This document shows positions 35,529 to 43,860 of a stretch of 64,000 nucleotides of DNA, one piece after another. The first letter of the stretch is position 1. Every line of letters starts with the position of its first letter. The position numbers and the translations under genes are program-made. The stretch lies in contig NZ_SZZM01000002.1 of NCBI RefSeq assembly GCF_005281615.1, positions 558,001-622,000 on the forward strand, written 5' to 3'. Under the pieces are notes generated by a model. The model did not search any database. It saw only the letters and a program-made list of their open reading frames with translations, and was not told the DNA's origin. The DNA comes from Rhodoligotrophos defluvii. GTDB taxonomy: Bacteria; Pseudomonadota; Alphaproteobacteria; Rhizobiales; Im1.

Positions 35529-35560
35529 CCCTCCCAGGGGAGGTTCGGCGCGAAGCGCCG
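35529..35560. repeat. REP-like palindrome 1 (double hairpin)
   Basis: Two adjacent stem-loops: CCTCCC/GGGAGG (35530-35543) and CGGCGC-GAA-GCGCCG (35546-35560). The wording is like dispersed intergenic palindromes of Rhizobiales, as I recall them. It lies between two convergent operons. Confidence 0.65.
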
Positions 35561-35588
35561 GGGTGGGGTCTTCCCACTTGGCCCCTGG

Positions 35589-35611
35589 ATTGCCGCGTCA
35601 GGCGCGGCAAT
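35589..35611. repeat. REP-like palindrome 2
   Basis: Perfect 9-bp stem ATTGCCGCG (35589-35597), 5-base loop, CGCGGCAAT (35603-35611), followed by GACG. Second of three in the convergent intergenic region. Confidence 0.65.
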
Positions 35612-35645
35612 GACGTAAACTAGTGATATAATTGCGGAAATCGTC

Positions 35646-35668
35646 ATGGCCCGGCTTGACCGGGCCAT
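35646..35668. repeat. REP-like palindrome 3
   Basis: Perfect 9-bp stem ATGGCCCGG (35646-35654), 5-base loop, CCGGGCCAT (35660-35668), preceded by TCGTC. Third of three. The cluster may also terminate transcription from both sides. Confidence 0.65.
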
Positions 35669-35710
35669 CCAGGGCCACACGGCACACGCTAACTTCCTGG
35701 CCCGTTGCGC

Positions 35711-37042
35711 CTACCTGTCCAACCGGTCCTGGATCCGGTGCAGCGGATGGATGAAGCGCGCCACCTGCACTGCGATGCCGTGGGAGGGCACCGTGCGCAA
35801 CGGCGTCACCGGCACGGGGCTCTCATCCTCGGTGGTCTGGTCGGTCAGCAGACGCGCGGCGAGCGCGCCCACTTGCTGGCTCAAGGCCACGCCGCGCCCC
35901 GAATAGATCCCCGCGAACAGCGCGTTCTTGCCGATCCGCATCATGCGCGGCAGCCGGTCGGGCACCACGCCCAGAACGCCCTCCCAGTATTCCTGGATCG
36001 GCCTATCGTTTAGTTGCGGAAAGGTCTCATAGAGATGCCGGGCCACCTTGCGCTTGCCCCGCGCTTCCGCATCCTGCCAGACCGTGTGCGTGCCACCGGT
36101 GACGAGGCTGCCCACCGCATCCCGGCGATAGGCACGGATGTCGCGGCGTGTGTCCGACATCGCCATGTTTGCCGGCATCACCGTGCCCAGCAGGTTGCCG
36201 GAGATGGGCCCCGTGGCCGCCTGGAACACGCGCACCGGGATCACCACCCGCGCCAGGTCGGGCCAGAAATTGCCGGTGAGCGCGTTGGTGGCGATGATGA
36301 TCTTGCCGGCCCGCACCCGGCCGCTGACCGCGCCCGCCGCATTGGCGCATTGAATGAGCCAGCCCTCCCCGTCCGGGCCGAGCCCGTCCGGGCTGAGCTT
36401 CACCACCTGGGTCTGCTCATAGATGGTGCAGCCGGCCGCTTCCGCCGCCCGCGCCAGCCCCAGCACCAGGGCATAAGGATTGACATGCCCGCCCGTCGTC
36501 GCCCGCCAGCCGCCGGCATAGTTTCGCGTGCCGGCCCGCTCCGCCAACTCGTCGCCGGGCACGAAGGCCACGGACGCACCCAGCGCCTGCCACTCGCTTA
36601 CGAATGCGCGCGCCCGCGCCAGGGCCGCCTCGCTGTGACAGGCCTGCATCCAGCCCTGCTGCACCCCATCGCAGGCGATCCCGTATTCGGCAATCCGCCG
36701 GAACACGGTCTCCGCCGCGCTGGCCACCATCAGGTTATAGGCATCGCCCCGCTTTTCGCCGAGCACGGCGCGGATCTCGCTCGGCGCCGCCTTGGAGTGA
36801 TGCGGGATCACCTGCCCGTTGTTGCGGCCCGATGCTGCCTGCCCGATTCGCGATTGCTCGAGCACCACCACTTGGGCCCCCGCCTTGCGCAGCTCCAGTG
36901 CCGCCGCAAGGCCGGTGAAGCCGCCGCCCAGCACCGCGAACTCCACATCCACATCCCCGCCGAGCGCTGGCCGCAGGATCTCCTTTTCCCTGGAGATCTT
37001 GCGCCAGTGGTGGGGCACGTTCGGGTCGATGGGCCGCGGCAT
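35711..37042 (-). CDS. FAD-dependent amine/amino-acid oxidase (DadA/PuuB-like)
   Basis: A 443-residue D-amino-acid-oxidase-fold flavoprotein. The N-terminal FAD motif is VLGGGFTGLAAALELRKAGA, followed by VVLEQSRIGQAASGRNNGQV, the flavin-binding signature of glycine/gamma-glutamylputrescine oxidase relatives. It lies 21 bases after livF, as the last gene of the E1-E2-Liv operon. Enzymes of this group oxidise a C-N bond, giving a 2-oxo acid or an aldehyde. This could supply the 2-oxo-acid substrate for the E1/E2 complex encoded at the start of the same operon. Confidence 0.85.
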   Translation of the reverse strand: MPRPIDPNVPHHWRKISREKEILRPALGGDVDVEFAVLGGGFTGLAAALELRKAGAQVVVLEQSRIGQAASGRNNGQVIPHHSKAAPSEIRAVLGEKRGDAYNLMVASAAETVFRRIAEYGIACDGVQQGWMQACHSEAALARARAFVSEWQALGASVAFVPGDELAERAGTRNYAGGWRATTGGHVNPYALVLGLARAAEAAGCTIYEQTQVVKLSPDGLGPDGEGWLIQCANAAGAVSGRVRAGKIIIATNALTGNFWPDLARVVIPVRVFQAATGPISGNLLGTVMPANMAMSDTRRDIRAYRRDAVGSLVTGGTHTVWQDAEARGKRKVARHLYETFPQLNDRPIQEYWEGVLGVVPDRLPRMMRIGKNALFAGIYSGRGVALSQQVGALAARLLTDQTTEDESPVPVTPLRTVPSHGIAVQVARFIHPLHRIQDRLDR

Positions 37043-37063
37043 GGCGACAGTCTCGCGATCGGG

Positions 37064-37801
37064 TTAAAGGTGGCTGTGGCCAGCCAGGTAAAGCTCCGCC
37101 AGGCTCGGGTCCGAGATCAGCTTCTCGGCGCCCCCCTCCAGGCGGCAATGGCCGGATTCCAGCACATACGCATAGTCGCCCACCTCCAGCGCCAGCCGCA
37201 CGTTCTGCTCCACCAGCACAACCGAAATGTCCTTCTTGGCGAGATCGAGGATGATCTCGAAAATCTGGTGAATGAGCTTCGGCGCCAGCCCCAGCGAAGG
37301 CTCATCCAGCAGGATCAGCGTGGGCTGGGCCATCAGCGCCCGCCCGATGGCGAGCATCTGCTGCTGGCCGCCGGACATGCGGCTGGCCGGAGAATGCCGC
37401 CGCTCCCGCAGCACGGGAAACAGGTCATAGACCTCATCCCTGATCTCGCCGAAGCTCTTGCGGCCCCGGTCGATGAACGCGGCCTGCAGGTTCTCCTCCA
37501 CCGTGAGCCGCTGGAAGATTTGCCGGCCCTCCGGCGCATGCGCCAGCCCGGCTCCCACGATCCGGTGCGCCTTCCAGCCGGTAATCTCCCGGCCCTGGAA
37601 GCTGATATGGCCGCCATGAATGGTGCACATGCCGGATATGGCATTCATCAGGGTGGACTTGCCCGCGCCATTGGCCCCGAGCACCACCACGATCTCCCCC
37701 GGCATCAGCTGGAGGTCAATGTCGAACAGGATCCGCGTTGACCCGTAGCCCGCGTTCAGCTTTTCGACTTTGAGCAACGGCTCGGATGGACTCGATGTCA
37801 T
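37064..37801 (-). CDS. livF: Branched-chain amino acid ABC transporter ATPase LivF
   Basis: A 245-residue ATPase of a Liv-type importer. Walker A GANGAGKST, signature MSGGQQQ, Walker B LILLDEP. The ATG at 37801 (MTSSPSEPLL) lies within the 3' end of livG, so the two genes overlap by 86 bases. The assignment as LivF rather than LivG comes from length and order in the operon. It acts with LivG on the two permeases. Confidence 0.92.
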   Translation of the reverse strand: MTSSPSEPLLKVEKLNAGYGSTRILFDIDLQLMPGEIVVVLGANGAGKSTLMNAISGMCTIHGGHISFQGREITGWKAHRIVGAGLAHAPEGRQIFQRLTVEENLQAAFIDRGRKSFGEIRDEVYDLFPVLRERRHSPASRMSGGQQQMLAIGRALMAQPTLILLDEPSLGLAPKLIHQIFEIILDLAKKDISVVLVEQNVRLALEVGDYAYVLESGHCRLEGGAEKLISDPSLAELYLAGHSHL

Positions 37802-38555
37802 CGACTGTACCCAGATAGGCCTGTTGAACCTGCTCGTTGGCTTGCACCTCGGCAGGGGTGCCCTGGGCGAGCAGGGCGCCATGATGGAGCACGATGACCC
37901 GGTCGCAGAGGGTCATCACCAGATCCATGTCGTGCTCGACCACGATCAGGATGAGGTCCGGACGCCGCAGCGCCGCCAGCCGCTTCTTCAGCTCCAGCGT
38001 CTCGCCATGGTTGAGCCCCGCCGCCGGCTCGTCCAGCAGCAGCACCCGCGGCTTGCGCACCAGCGCCCGGGCGATTTCCAGCATCCGCTGCCGGCCATAG
38101 GGCAGGCTGTTCGCATCCAGGTCAGCCACGTCCGCCAGCGCGAACTGCTCCAGCAGCGCCCGGCAATGGTCGAGCCGGCCGGCCTGCCGCGCCTTGGCAT
38201 AGCCGGGAATGAAGATCTCCTTCCACACACCGTTCACGTCGCGCGGATAGAGGCAGACCTCCAGATTGTCGATCACCGACATCTGCTCGAACAGGCGGAT
38301 GTTCTGGTACGTGCGGGCAATTCCGGCCAGGCTGATCTGATATTTCTTCAGCGTGTGCACGGGCATCCCGTCCAGCAGGATCTCACCACTGGTGACGGTA
38401 TAGGAGCCCGCCGCCATGTTGATGAGCGTCGACTTGCCGGCGCCGTTCGGCCCGATGATCCCGTAGATCAGTCCGGGCTCGAAGGTCAGGCTCACGTCAT
38501 CGGTGGCGATCACCGAGCCGAAGCGCTTGCTGACATTTCGGAAAACGAGGCTCAT
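37716..38555 (-). CDS. livG: Branched-chain amino acid ABC transporter ATPase LivG
   Basis: A 279-residue ATPase. Walker A GPNGAGKST, the LivG-typical loop FEQMSVIDNLEV, signature LPYGRQR, Walker B VLLLDEP. The ATG at 38555 overlaps the livM stop by ATGA. The C-terminal tail (after about residue 248, AYLGTVDD) is longer than usual by some 30 residues, and that tail overlaps livF. Confidence 0.92.
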   Translation of the reverse strand: MSLVFRNVSKRFGSVIATDDVSLTFEPGLIYGIIGPNGAGKSTLINMAAGSYTVTSGEILLDGMPVHTLKKYQISLAGIARTYQNIRLFEQMSVIDNLEVCLYPRDVNGVWKEIFIPGYAKARQAGRLDHCRALLEQFALADVADLDANSLPYGRQRMLEIARALVRKPRVLLLDEPAAGLNHGETLELKKRLAALRRPDLILIVVEHDMDLVMTLCDRVIVLHHGALLAQGTPAEVQANEQVQQAYLGTVDDIESIRAVAQSRKAERGLRVNADPVRH

Positions 38556-39550
38556 CGGAAACGCAACCACGAGAACAGGCTGGCCGGCGTGAAGCTGCGC
38601 GGCACCAGCCCGTGGGGCCGCACGATGATCAGCACCGCCATCAGCAGGCCGAGCAGCAGCATTCGGTATTCCGCATAGTCGCGCAAAAGCTCCGGCAGCA
38701 GGATGAGGATGAACGCACCCGCGATCACCCCCAGAATATTGCCGACGCCGCCGATCACGATGATCAGCACGATCAGCACCGACTCATGGAAGGTGAAGCT
38801 CTCCGGGCTCACGAAGCGCTGGAACGCCGCGAAGATCACTCCCGCGATAGACCCGATCACCGCGCTGATCGAGAACGCGGCGAGCTTGGCATTGGTGGTG
38901 TTGATGCCGATGCCGCGCGCCGCATCCTGGTCCTCGCGGATCGCCATCCATGCCTTGCCGAGGATCGAGTTCTGCAGCCGCCAGACCACGATACCCACAA
39001 GAATGCAGGTCACCAGCAGCAGCCAGAAGATGTCCTTGGGCGTCGAGATCGTCAGGCCGAACAGGTTGATGCGGTCGATGGCGGCGATGCCCTTCGGCCC
39101 GTTGGTCACCCGGTCGGCATTGTTGATCAGCACCCGGATGATTTCGCCGAACCCAAGCGTGACGATGGCGAGGTAGTCACCCCGCAACCGCAGCACCGGT
39201 ATGCCCAGCAGAATGCCGGCGATGGCCCCCAGCACGCAGGCGATCAGCACGATGACCAGGAAGGGCAGGTGCAGGTCGAACATCGGGCTGGCCAGCAGCG
39301 CATAGGTATAGGCGCCGATCGCGTAGAACGCCACGAAACCGAGATCGAGCAGGCCGGCATAGCCGATGACGATATTCAGACCCATGCCGAGCAGCACATA
39401 GATCAGGATGCTGTCCAGCACGCGCACGTAGTAGTTCGGCATGAACGGCACGCAGGCCGCCAGCACCACCGCCGCCAGGATGAGCGCGAAGCCCACCACC
39501 TTGGTGGACGTGGCCGGCGCCTTGGTCGCGGACGAGCTCACGGCACTCAT
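38552..39550 (-). CDS. livM: Branched-chain amino acid ABC transporter permease LivM
   Basis: A 332-residue permease with about ten hydrophobic segments. The Liv-type coupling loop WMAIREDQDAARGIGINTTNAK is present. The N-terminus (residues 1-20) is polar and Ser/Lys-rich. Its ATG shares a base with the livH stop, showing tight coupling. It forms the membrane channel with LivH. Confidence 0.92.
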   Translation of the reverse strand: MSAVSSSATKAPATSTKVVGFALILAAVVLAACVPFMPNYYVRVLDSILIYVLLGMGLNIVIGYAGLLDLGFVAFYAIGAYTYALLASPMFDLHLPFLVIVLIACVLGAIAGILLGIPVLRLRGDYLAIVTLGFGEIIRVLINNADRVTNGPKGIAAIDRINLFGLTISTPKDIFWLLLVTCILVGIVVWRLQNSILGKAWMAIREDQDAARGIGINTTNAKLAAFSISAVIGSIAGVIFAAFQRFVSPESFTFHESVLIVLIIVIGGVGNILGVIAGAFILILLPELLRDYAEYRMLLLGLLMAVLIIVRPHGLVPRSFTPASLFSWLRFR

Positions 39551-40494
39551 CAGAAGTCCCTCTTATAGACCATGGTCTCTTCCGAGACCCGCTCGCCGAG
39601 CAGGCCAGAGGGCTTGAACAGCAGCACGAGGATGAGGGCAGCGAAGGCAAAGATGTCGCGATATTCGGTACCGAGATAGCCGTCGGTCAGGATCGGCAGC
39701 ATGGCGGTGCCGAACACCTCCAGGAAGCCCAGCACGAAGCCGCCGATCATGGCGCCGGGAATGCTGCCGATGCCGCCGAGAATGGCCGCGGTGAACGCCT
39801 TGAGGCCGACGATCACGCCCATGGTGGGCGTCATCACCCCGTAATAGCTGGCATACAGAATGCCGGCGATGGCGCCCAGACCGGGGCCGATGAAGAAGAT
39901 CAGGCTGATCGCCTTGTCAATATCGATGCCGAGCAGCTGGGCCGTGCGCATGTTCTCGGAGACCGCCCGTACATTGATGCCGAGCCGTGTGCTCGACACG
40001 AAGCGGTTCAGCGCGAACATCAACAGCAGCGCGCAGAGGATGATGCCGATCTGCACCGTCGTGATATTGGCGCCGGCGAACTGGAGATGGATTGCCGGAA
40101 AGAGGGTGGCAAAGCCGATCGGCTGCGGGCCGGCCACGAGCTGCACCGCCGCCTGCAAGGCCAGTGAGATGCCGAGCGAGCTCAGCATGGGTGCGAGCCT
40201 GGAGCTGTGCCGCAGCGGCTTGTAGGCCGCCCGCTCGATGGCGACGCCAATCAGCCCGATGGCAATGAACGCACCAATGAAAATGAACAGCGCCCCGAAG
40301 AGCCCCGCCCCATGCGGGAACAAGAAAATCACGAAAATCAGCGCCGCATAGGCACCGAGCATGAACATCTCGCCATGGGCGAAATTGATGAGGCGGAGCA
40401 CGCCATAGACCATGGTATAGCCAAGCGCGATCAGCGCGTAGATCGCGCCGATGGTCAGGGCGTTCACGGCCTGCTGAAGGATCAGTCCCGTCAT
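39550..40494 (-). CDS. livH: Branched-chain amino acid ABC transporter permease LivH
   Basis: A 314-residue permease with about eight hydrophobic segments. It begins MTGLILQQAVNALTIGAIYAL, with YGVLRLINFAHGEMFMLGAY typical of LivH, and carries the coupling motif VRAVSENMRTAQLLGID. It follows livK after a 61-base gap that contains a strong hairpin. Confidence 0.92.
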   Translation of the reverse strand: MTGLILQQAVNALTIGAIYALIALGYTMVYGVLRLINFAHGEMFMLGAYAALIFVIFLFPHGAGLFGALFIFIGAFIAIGLIGVAIERAAYKPLRHSSRLAPMLSSLGISLALQAAVQLVAGPQPIGFATLFPAIHLQFAGANITTVQIGIILCALLLMFALNRFVSSTRLGINVRAVSENMRTAQLLGIDIDKAISLIFFIGPGLGAIAGILYASYYGVMTPTMGVIVGLKAFTAAILGGIGSIPGAMIGGFVLGFLEVFGTAMLPILTDGYLGTEYRDIFAFAALILVLLFKPSGLLGERVSEETMVYKRDF

Positions 40495-40519
40495 TGATAC
40501 CGCATCGAACGAGGTGGGC

Positions 40520-40545
40520 GGGTGCGGCCGACTGCGGCCACACCC
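40520..40545 (-). promoter_or_regulatory. Intercistronic stem-loop between livK and livH
   Basis: Inverted repeat with arms GGTGCGGCCG and CGGCCACACC (one mismatch), extended by a G-C pair, and a 4-base loop ACTG. It lies just downstream of the livK stop in the direction of transcription, with no T-run. Likely stabilises the livK mRNA. Confidence 0.5.
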
Positions 40546-40555
40546 CGATCAATGA

Positions 40556-41671
40556 TCAGCTGCCGCTCTTGCCCGCCAGGACGAAGCCGTCGTCCTTGAC
40601 TTCATAGAGGAAGATGGGAGCAGTCGTCAGTTCGCCTTCCGGCGTAAACTCGATCGGCCCCAGGGCTGAGTCGAACTTCACGTCATGCAGCACCGCCAGG
40701 ATGCCCTCCCGGGTCGGCTCCTCGGCCAGCTTCACCGCCTCGCCAAGCACCTGGGCGGCGACATAGCCGTACACAGAATAGGCGCCGACGTCCTGGCCGA
40801 ATTTCGCCTTGTAGTCCGCGGCGAACTTCTTCAGCGCCTCGGTCGAGTCCATCGGCGGCACCTGGAACGACACCAGCACGCCCTGGGCCGCATCCTTGCC
40901 CGCCTGGCTGATCAGGTCAGGCGTATAGCCGCCATCCGGCACGATGAGCCGGGCGTTCAGGCCCTGCTCCTTCATCTGCTTGGCGAACAGCGCCAGCTGC
41001 GGCATCACCGCGCCGAGATAGACCACGTCCGGCTGCTGGCCCTTGAGCTGGGTGATCAGCGCGGTGAAATCGACGTCCGTCGGGTTCACGGAAGAGGTCG
41101 ACGTCACGGTGCCGCCTGCCTTGGTGAAGTTGTCCGAAAAGATTTCGGCCACGCCCTGGCCGAAAGCCTGCTTGTCGTGCACCACCGCGGCCTTCTCCGC
41201 CTTCAGCGTCTCGCGCGCATACTGCGCGGGGAAGCCGGCCTGGGCGAAATCGTTGGCGATCGGCCGCACGATATGCTCGAAGCCCTGCTGCGTGATCGCC
41301 GGGTTCGACGCAATGTTGATCTGCGGCATGCCGCAGTCGGAATAGATCGGCAGGGCTGGCAGAGCCACGCCGCTGTTGAAATGGGCCAGCACCGCGACAA
41401 TCGAGTCGTCGTCGCAGAATTTCTGCGCCACCAGCGTGCCCTCGCGCGGGTCGGCCTTGTCGTCCTCACCGTGGAATACGAAGGTGTTGCCGTTGATGCC
41501 GCCGGCCGCGTTCACCTCGTCGAAATACATCCGCATGCCGTTCTGCAGCGTCGTGCCGAAATAGGCCTGCGGCCCCGTGATGGGGGCCGCCGCGCCGACG
41601 CCGAGCTCCTCGGCCTGGGCGCCGGCCGTCAGCAGCAAAGCGGCGACGATACCAGCGATCGTCCTTTTCAT
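40556..41671 (-). CDS. livK: Branched-chain amino acid ABC transporter binding protein LivK
   Basis: A 371-residue periplasmic binding protein of the leucine/isoleucine/valine type. Sec signal peptide MKRTIAGIVAALLLTAGAQA, mature start near residue 21. The mature protein has the fold's usual markers: GAAAPITGPQAYFG at the start and FDEVNAAGGING. Substrates of this family include branched-chain amino acids, amides and aromatic acids, so the specificity is open. The E2 gene ends 27 bases upstream. Confidence 0.9.
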   Translation of the reverse strand: MKRTIAGIVAALLLTAGAQAEELGVGAAAPITGPQAYFGTTLQNGMRMYFDEVNAAGGINGNTFVFHGEDDKADPREGTLVAQKFCDDDSIVAVLAHFNSGVALPALPIYSDCGMPQINIASNPAITQQGFEHIVRPIANDFAQAGFPAQYARETLKAEKAAVVHDKQAFGQGVAEIFSDNFTKAGGTVTSTSSVNPTDVDFTALITQLKGQQPDVVYLGAVMPQLALFAKQMKEQGLNARLIVPDGGYTPDLISQAGKDAAQGVLVSFQVPPMDSTEALKKFAADYKAKFGQDVGAYSVYGYVAAQVLGEAVKLAEEPTREGILAVLHDVKFDSALGPIEFTPEGELTTAPIFLYEVKDDGFVLAGKSGS

Positions 41672-41698
41672 TCCCTGTCTCCCTATTCGAGAAGCAAC

Positions 41699-42883
41699 TC
41701 ACGTTGACAAGACATTCCCGCCTTCTAGGCCGTTCTTCAAGTCCCCCAGGAAGCGGGCGACGTCGGCCCCGTCGAGCACGCGATGATCCGCGGTCACACT
41801 GAAATGCGCGACCGGCCGTGTCTCGAGACGGCCGCCCTCGAACAGGGTGACATTGCGGAATGCGGGAACGGCGAGGATCGCGGCCGCCGGCGGGTTGAGC
41901 GCGGCCGTGAATGCGGTGACCCCGAAACTGCCGAGATTCGAGATCGAAAAGGTGCCACCAGTGATATCGGCGGGGCTGAGCCGTTGCGATTGCGCCTTCA
42001 CCTTCAGCTCGGCCATGCGCTGGGCAATGGCCTCCGGGCCCAGGCTGTCGGCCCGGTGCACCACCGGCACCACCAGACCCAGGTCGGTGGCGATGGCAAC
42101 GCCGATATTGATGTCGGCGTTGAACAGCACGCCCTTGCCGTCCCACTGCGCGTTGACGCGCGGGTGATGGCGCAAAATGCGCGCAACCGCGGCTATGATC
42201 AGGTCATTCAGCGTGGCGCGGCCGCCCTGCTGCTTGATGCGGGCCCGGGCTTCCAGAAGCTTGCCGCCGTCGATATCCATGCCCACCGTGAAGGCCGGAA
42301 TGGCGGCCGCGCGCACCATGTGGCTGGCCATGGCCCGGCGGTAGCCCTCTCCTACCGCTGGCGAAGTCGCCGTTGCTGGCTGCGGTTGCGGCTGCGCCGT
42401 GGCGGAGGGTGGGAGCAGGGCCTCAACATCCGCCCGGCGGATGCGGCCGCCGGGGCCGGAGCCCTTGACACCGGTCAGGTCAATGCCGCGATCCCGGGCA
42501 ATGCGCTTGGCCAGCGGTGAGGCAAACACTTTGGGCAGACGGCGGGCAAGCCCTGAGCTTTCCTCTCGTGCTTGCGCCTGAACCATGGGCGCCGCCGGCG
42601 CCGCTTCCGCCGGAGCCTCGGCGCCATTGGCGATCCGGGCCAGCACGGAGCCCACCTTGATCTCCTCGCCCGGCTTGGCCAGCAGTTCCTGCACCACGCC
42701 CGCTGTCGGCGCGGTGACCTCGGTCGCGGCCTTGGCCGTCTCGACCACCGCCAGCACCTGGCCCTCGCCCACCGCCGTGCCGGGGCTCACGGTCCATTCC
42801 ACCAGCACGGCGGAATCCATGTATTCACCGCCGGCGCCCACCAGGGTCACGTCATGCAGCCCCTTGCCGCCGGCCGCCGACAT
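41699..42883 (-). CDS. 2-oxo-acid dehydrogenase E2 (dihydrolipoyl acyltransferase)
   Basis: A 394-residue acyltransferase core of a pyruvate/acetoin/branched-chain-type complex. The N-terminal lipoyl domain has the lipoylated Lys51 in VVETAKAATEV. The subunit-binding domain covers about residues 120-155 (ASPLAKRIARDRGIDL...GPGGRI). The catalytic C-terminal domain carries His367 and Asp371 in DHRVLDGAD. There is one lipoyl domain only. The start overlaps the E1 beta stop by one base (TGATG). No E3 gene is in the window, so a shared dihydrolipoamide dehydrogenase must serve it. Confidence 0.92.
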   Translation of the reverse strand: MSAAGGKGLHDVTLVGAGGEYMDSAVLVEWTVSPGTAVGEGQVLAVVETAKAATEVTAPTAGVVQELLAKPGEEIKVGSVLARIANGAEAPAEAAPAAPMVQAQAREESSGLARRLPKVFASPLAKRIARDRGIDLTGVKGSGPGGRIRRADVEALLPPSATAQPQPQPATATSPAVGEGYRRAMASHMVRAAAIPAFTVGMDIDGGKLLEARARIKQQGGRATLNDLIIAAVARILRHHPRVNAQWDGKGVLFNADINIGVAIATDLGLVVPVVHRADSLGPEAIAQRMAELKVKAQSQRLSPADITGGTFSISNLGSFGVTAFTAALNPPAAAILAVPAFRNVTLFEGGRLETRPVAHFSVTADHRVLDGADVARFLGDLKNGLEGGNVLST

Positions 42884-43860
42884 CAGCCGGTCCTCCCGTC
42901 CATGGCCAGCACACCGGCGACGATCTTCTCGGCATCCGGCAGGACAGCAGTCTCCAGCGGCTGGCTGTAGGGAATGGGCGTGTCGAAGGTGCCGATCCGG
43001 CATACCGGCGCATCGAGATATTCGAAGGCCTGTTCGGAAATCGTGGCCGCCACCTCGGCCCCAAACCCGCCGAAGCGCCAGCCTTCATTCACCACCACTG
43101 CCCGCGTTGTCTTCTTCACCGAGGCGATGATCGTTTCCGTATCCAGCGGCCGCAGGCTGCGCAGGTCGATCACCTCGGCCGAGATGCCGCGGCCGGCCAG
43201 CGCCTCCGCCGCCTTCTCCGCCTCCAGCACCATTTTGGAATTGGCGATCAGCGTGACGTCGCTGCCCTCACGCACCATCCGCGCCTTGCCAATCTCCACC
43301 ACATGGTCACCGTCCGGCACCTCGCCCGCGCTGTTGTAGAGCAGCTTGTGCTCCAGAAAGACCACCGGGTTCGGGTCGCGTATGGCGGCGGTCAGCAGGC
43401 CCTTGGCATCGGCGGGGGTCACCGGGCTCACCACCTTGATGCCGGGAATATGCGCCACCAGCGCATCCAGCGACTTCGAGTGCTGGGCTCCGGCACCCGA
43501 GCCGCCGCCGCCTTGCGTGCGGATGACCATAGGCACCTGCACCGGCCACAGATAGGGCAGGACAGACGCTTGGTTGATCAGGGCATCCAGCGTCAGCGGC
43601 AGGAAATCCGCATACATGATCTCCAGCACCGGCTTGAGCCCGCTCATCGCCGCGCCCACGCACATATAGGTCATCGCCTGCTCGGAAATCGGCGTATCGC
43701 GCACCCGAAGATCGCCGAACTCGGCTTGCAGGTCGCGCGTCACCTTGAACACGCCGCCATAGATGCCGATGTCCTCGCCGTAGAGCACGACTGATTGATC
43801 CCGCAGCATCTCGCTGCGCAGCGCCTCACGCAGCGCCTCCGCATACCGCATGCGCGCCAT
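42883..43860 (-). CDS. 2-oxo-acid dehydrogenase E1 component, beta subunit
   Basis: A 325-residue E1 beta subunit (transketolase-like pyrimidine-binding and C-terminal domains). The signatures YGEDIGIYGGVFKVT and DTPISEQAMTYMCVGAAMSG are typical. The ATG at 43860 shares one base with the E1 alpha stop (TGATG). It pairs with E1 alpha for thiamine-dependent decarboxylation of a 2-oxo acid or acetoin; the substrate is not determined. Confidence 0.93.
   Translation of the reverse strand: MARMRYAEALREALRSEMLRDQSVVLYGEDIGIYGGVFKVTRDLQAEFGDLRVRDTPISEQAMTYMCVGAAMSGLKPVLEIMYADFLPLTLDALINQASVLPYLWPVQVPMVIRTQGGGGSGAGAQHSKSLDALVAHIPGIKVVSPVTPADAKGLLTAAIRDPNPVVFLEHKLLYNSAGEVPDGDHVVEIGKARMVREGSDVTLIANSKMVLEAEKAAEALAGRGISAEVIDLRSLRPLDTETIIASVKKTTRAVVVNEGWRFGGFGAEVAATISEQAFEYLDAPVCRIGTFDTPIPYSQPLETAVLPDAEKIVAGVLAMDGRTG

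Noticed and set aside
36014-37741. 575-codon rightward open frame over the FAD oxidase and livF genes
   Set aside because: Antisense shadow spanning two genes; no domain and His/Arg-rich composition.
42399-42581. Small rightward open frame inside the E2 gene
   Set aside because: Antisense to the lipoyl/subunit-binding linker; simple composition and no ribosome binding site.
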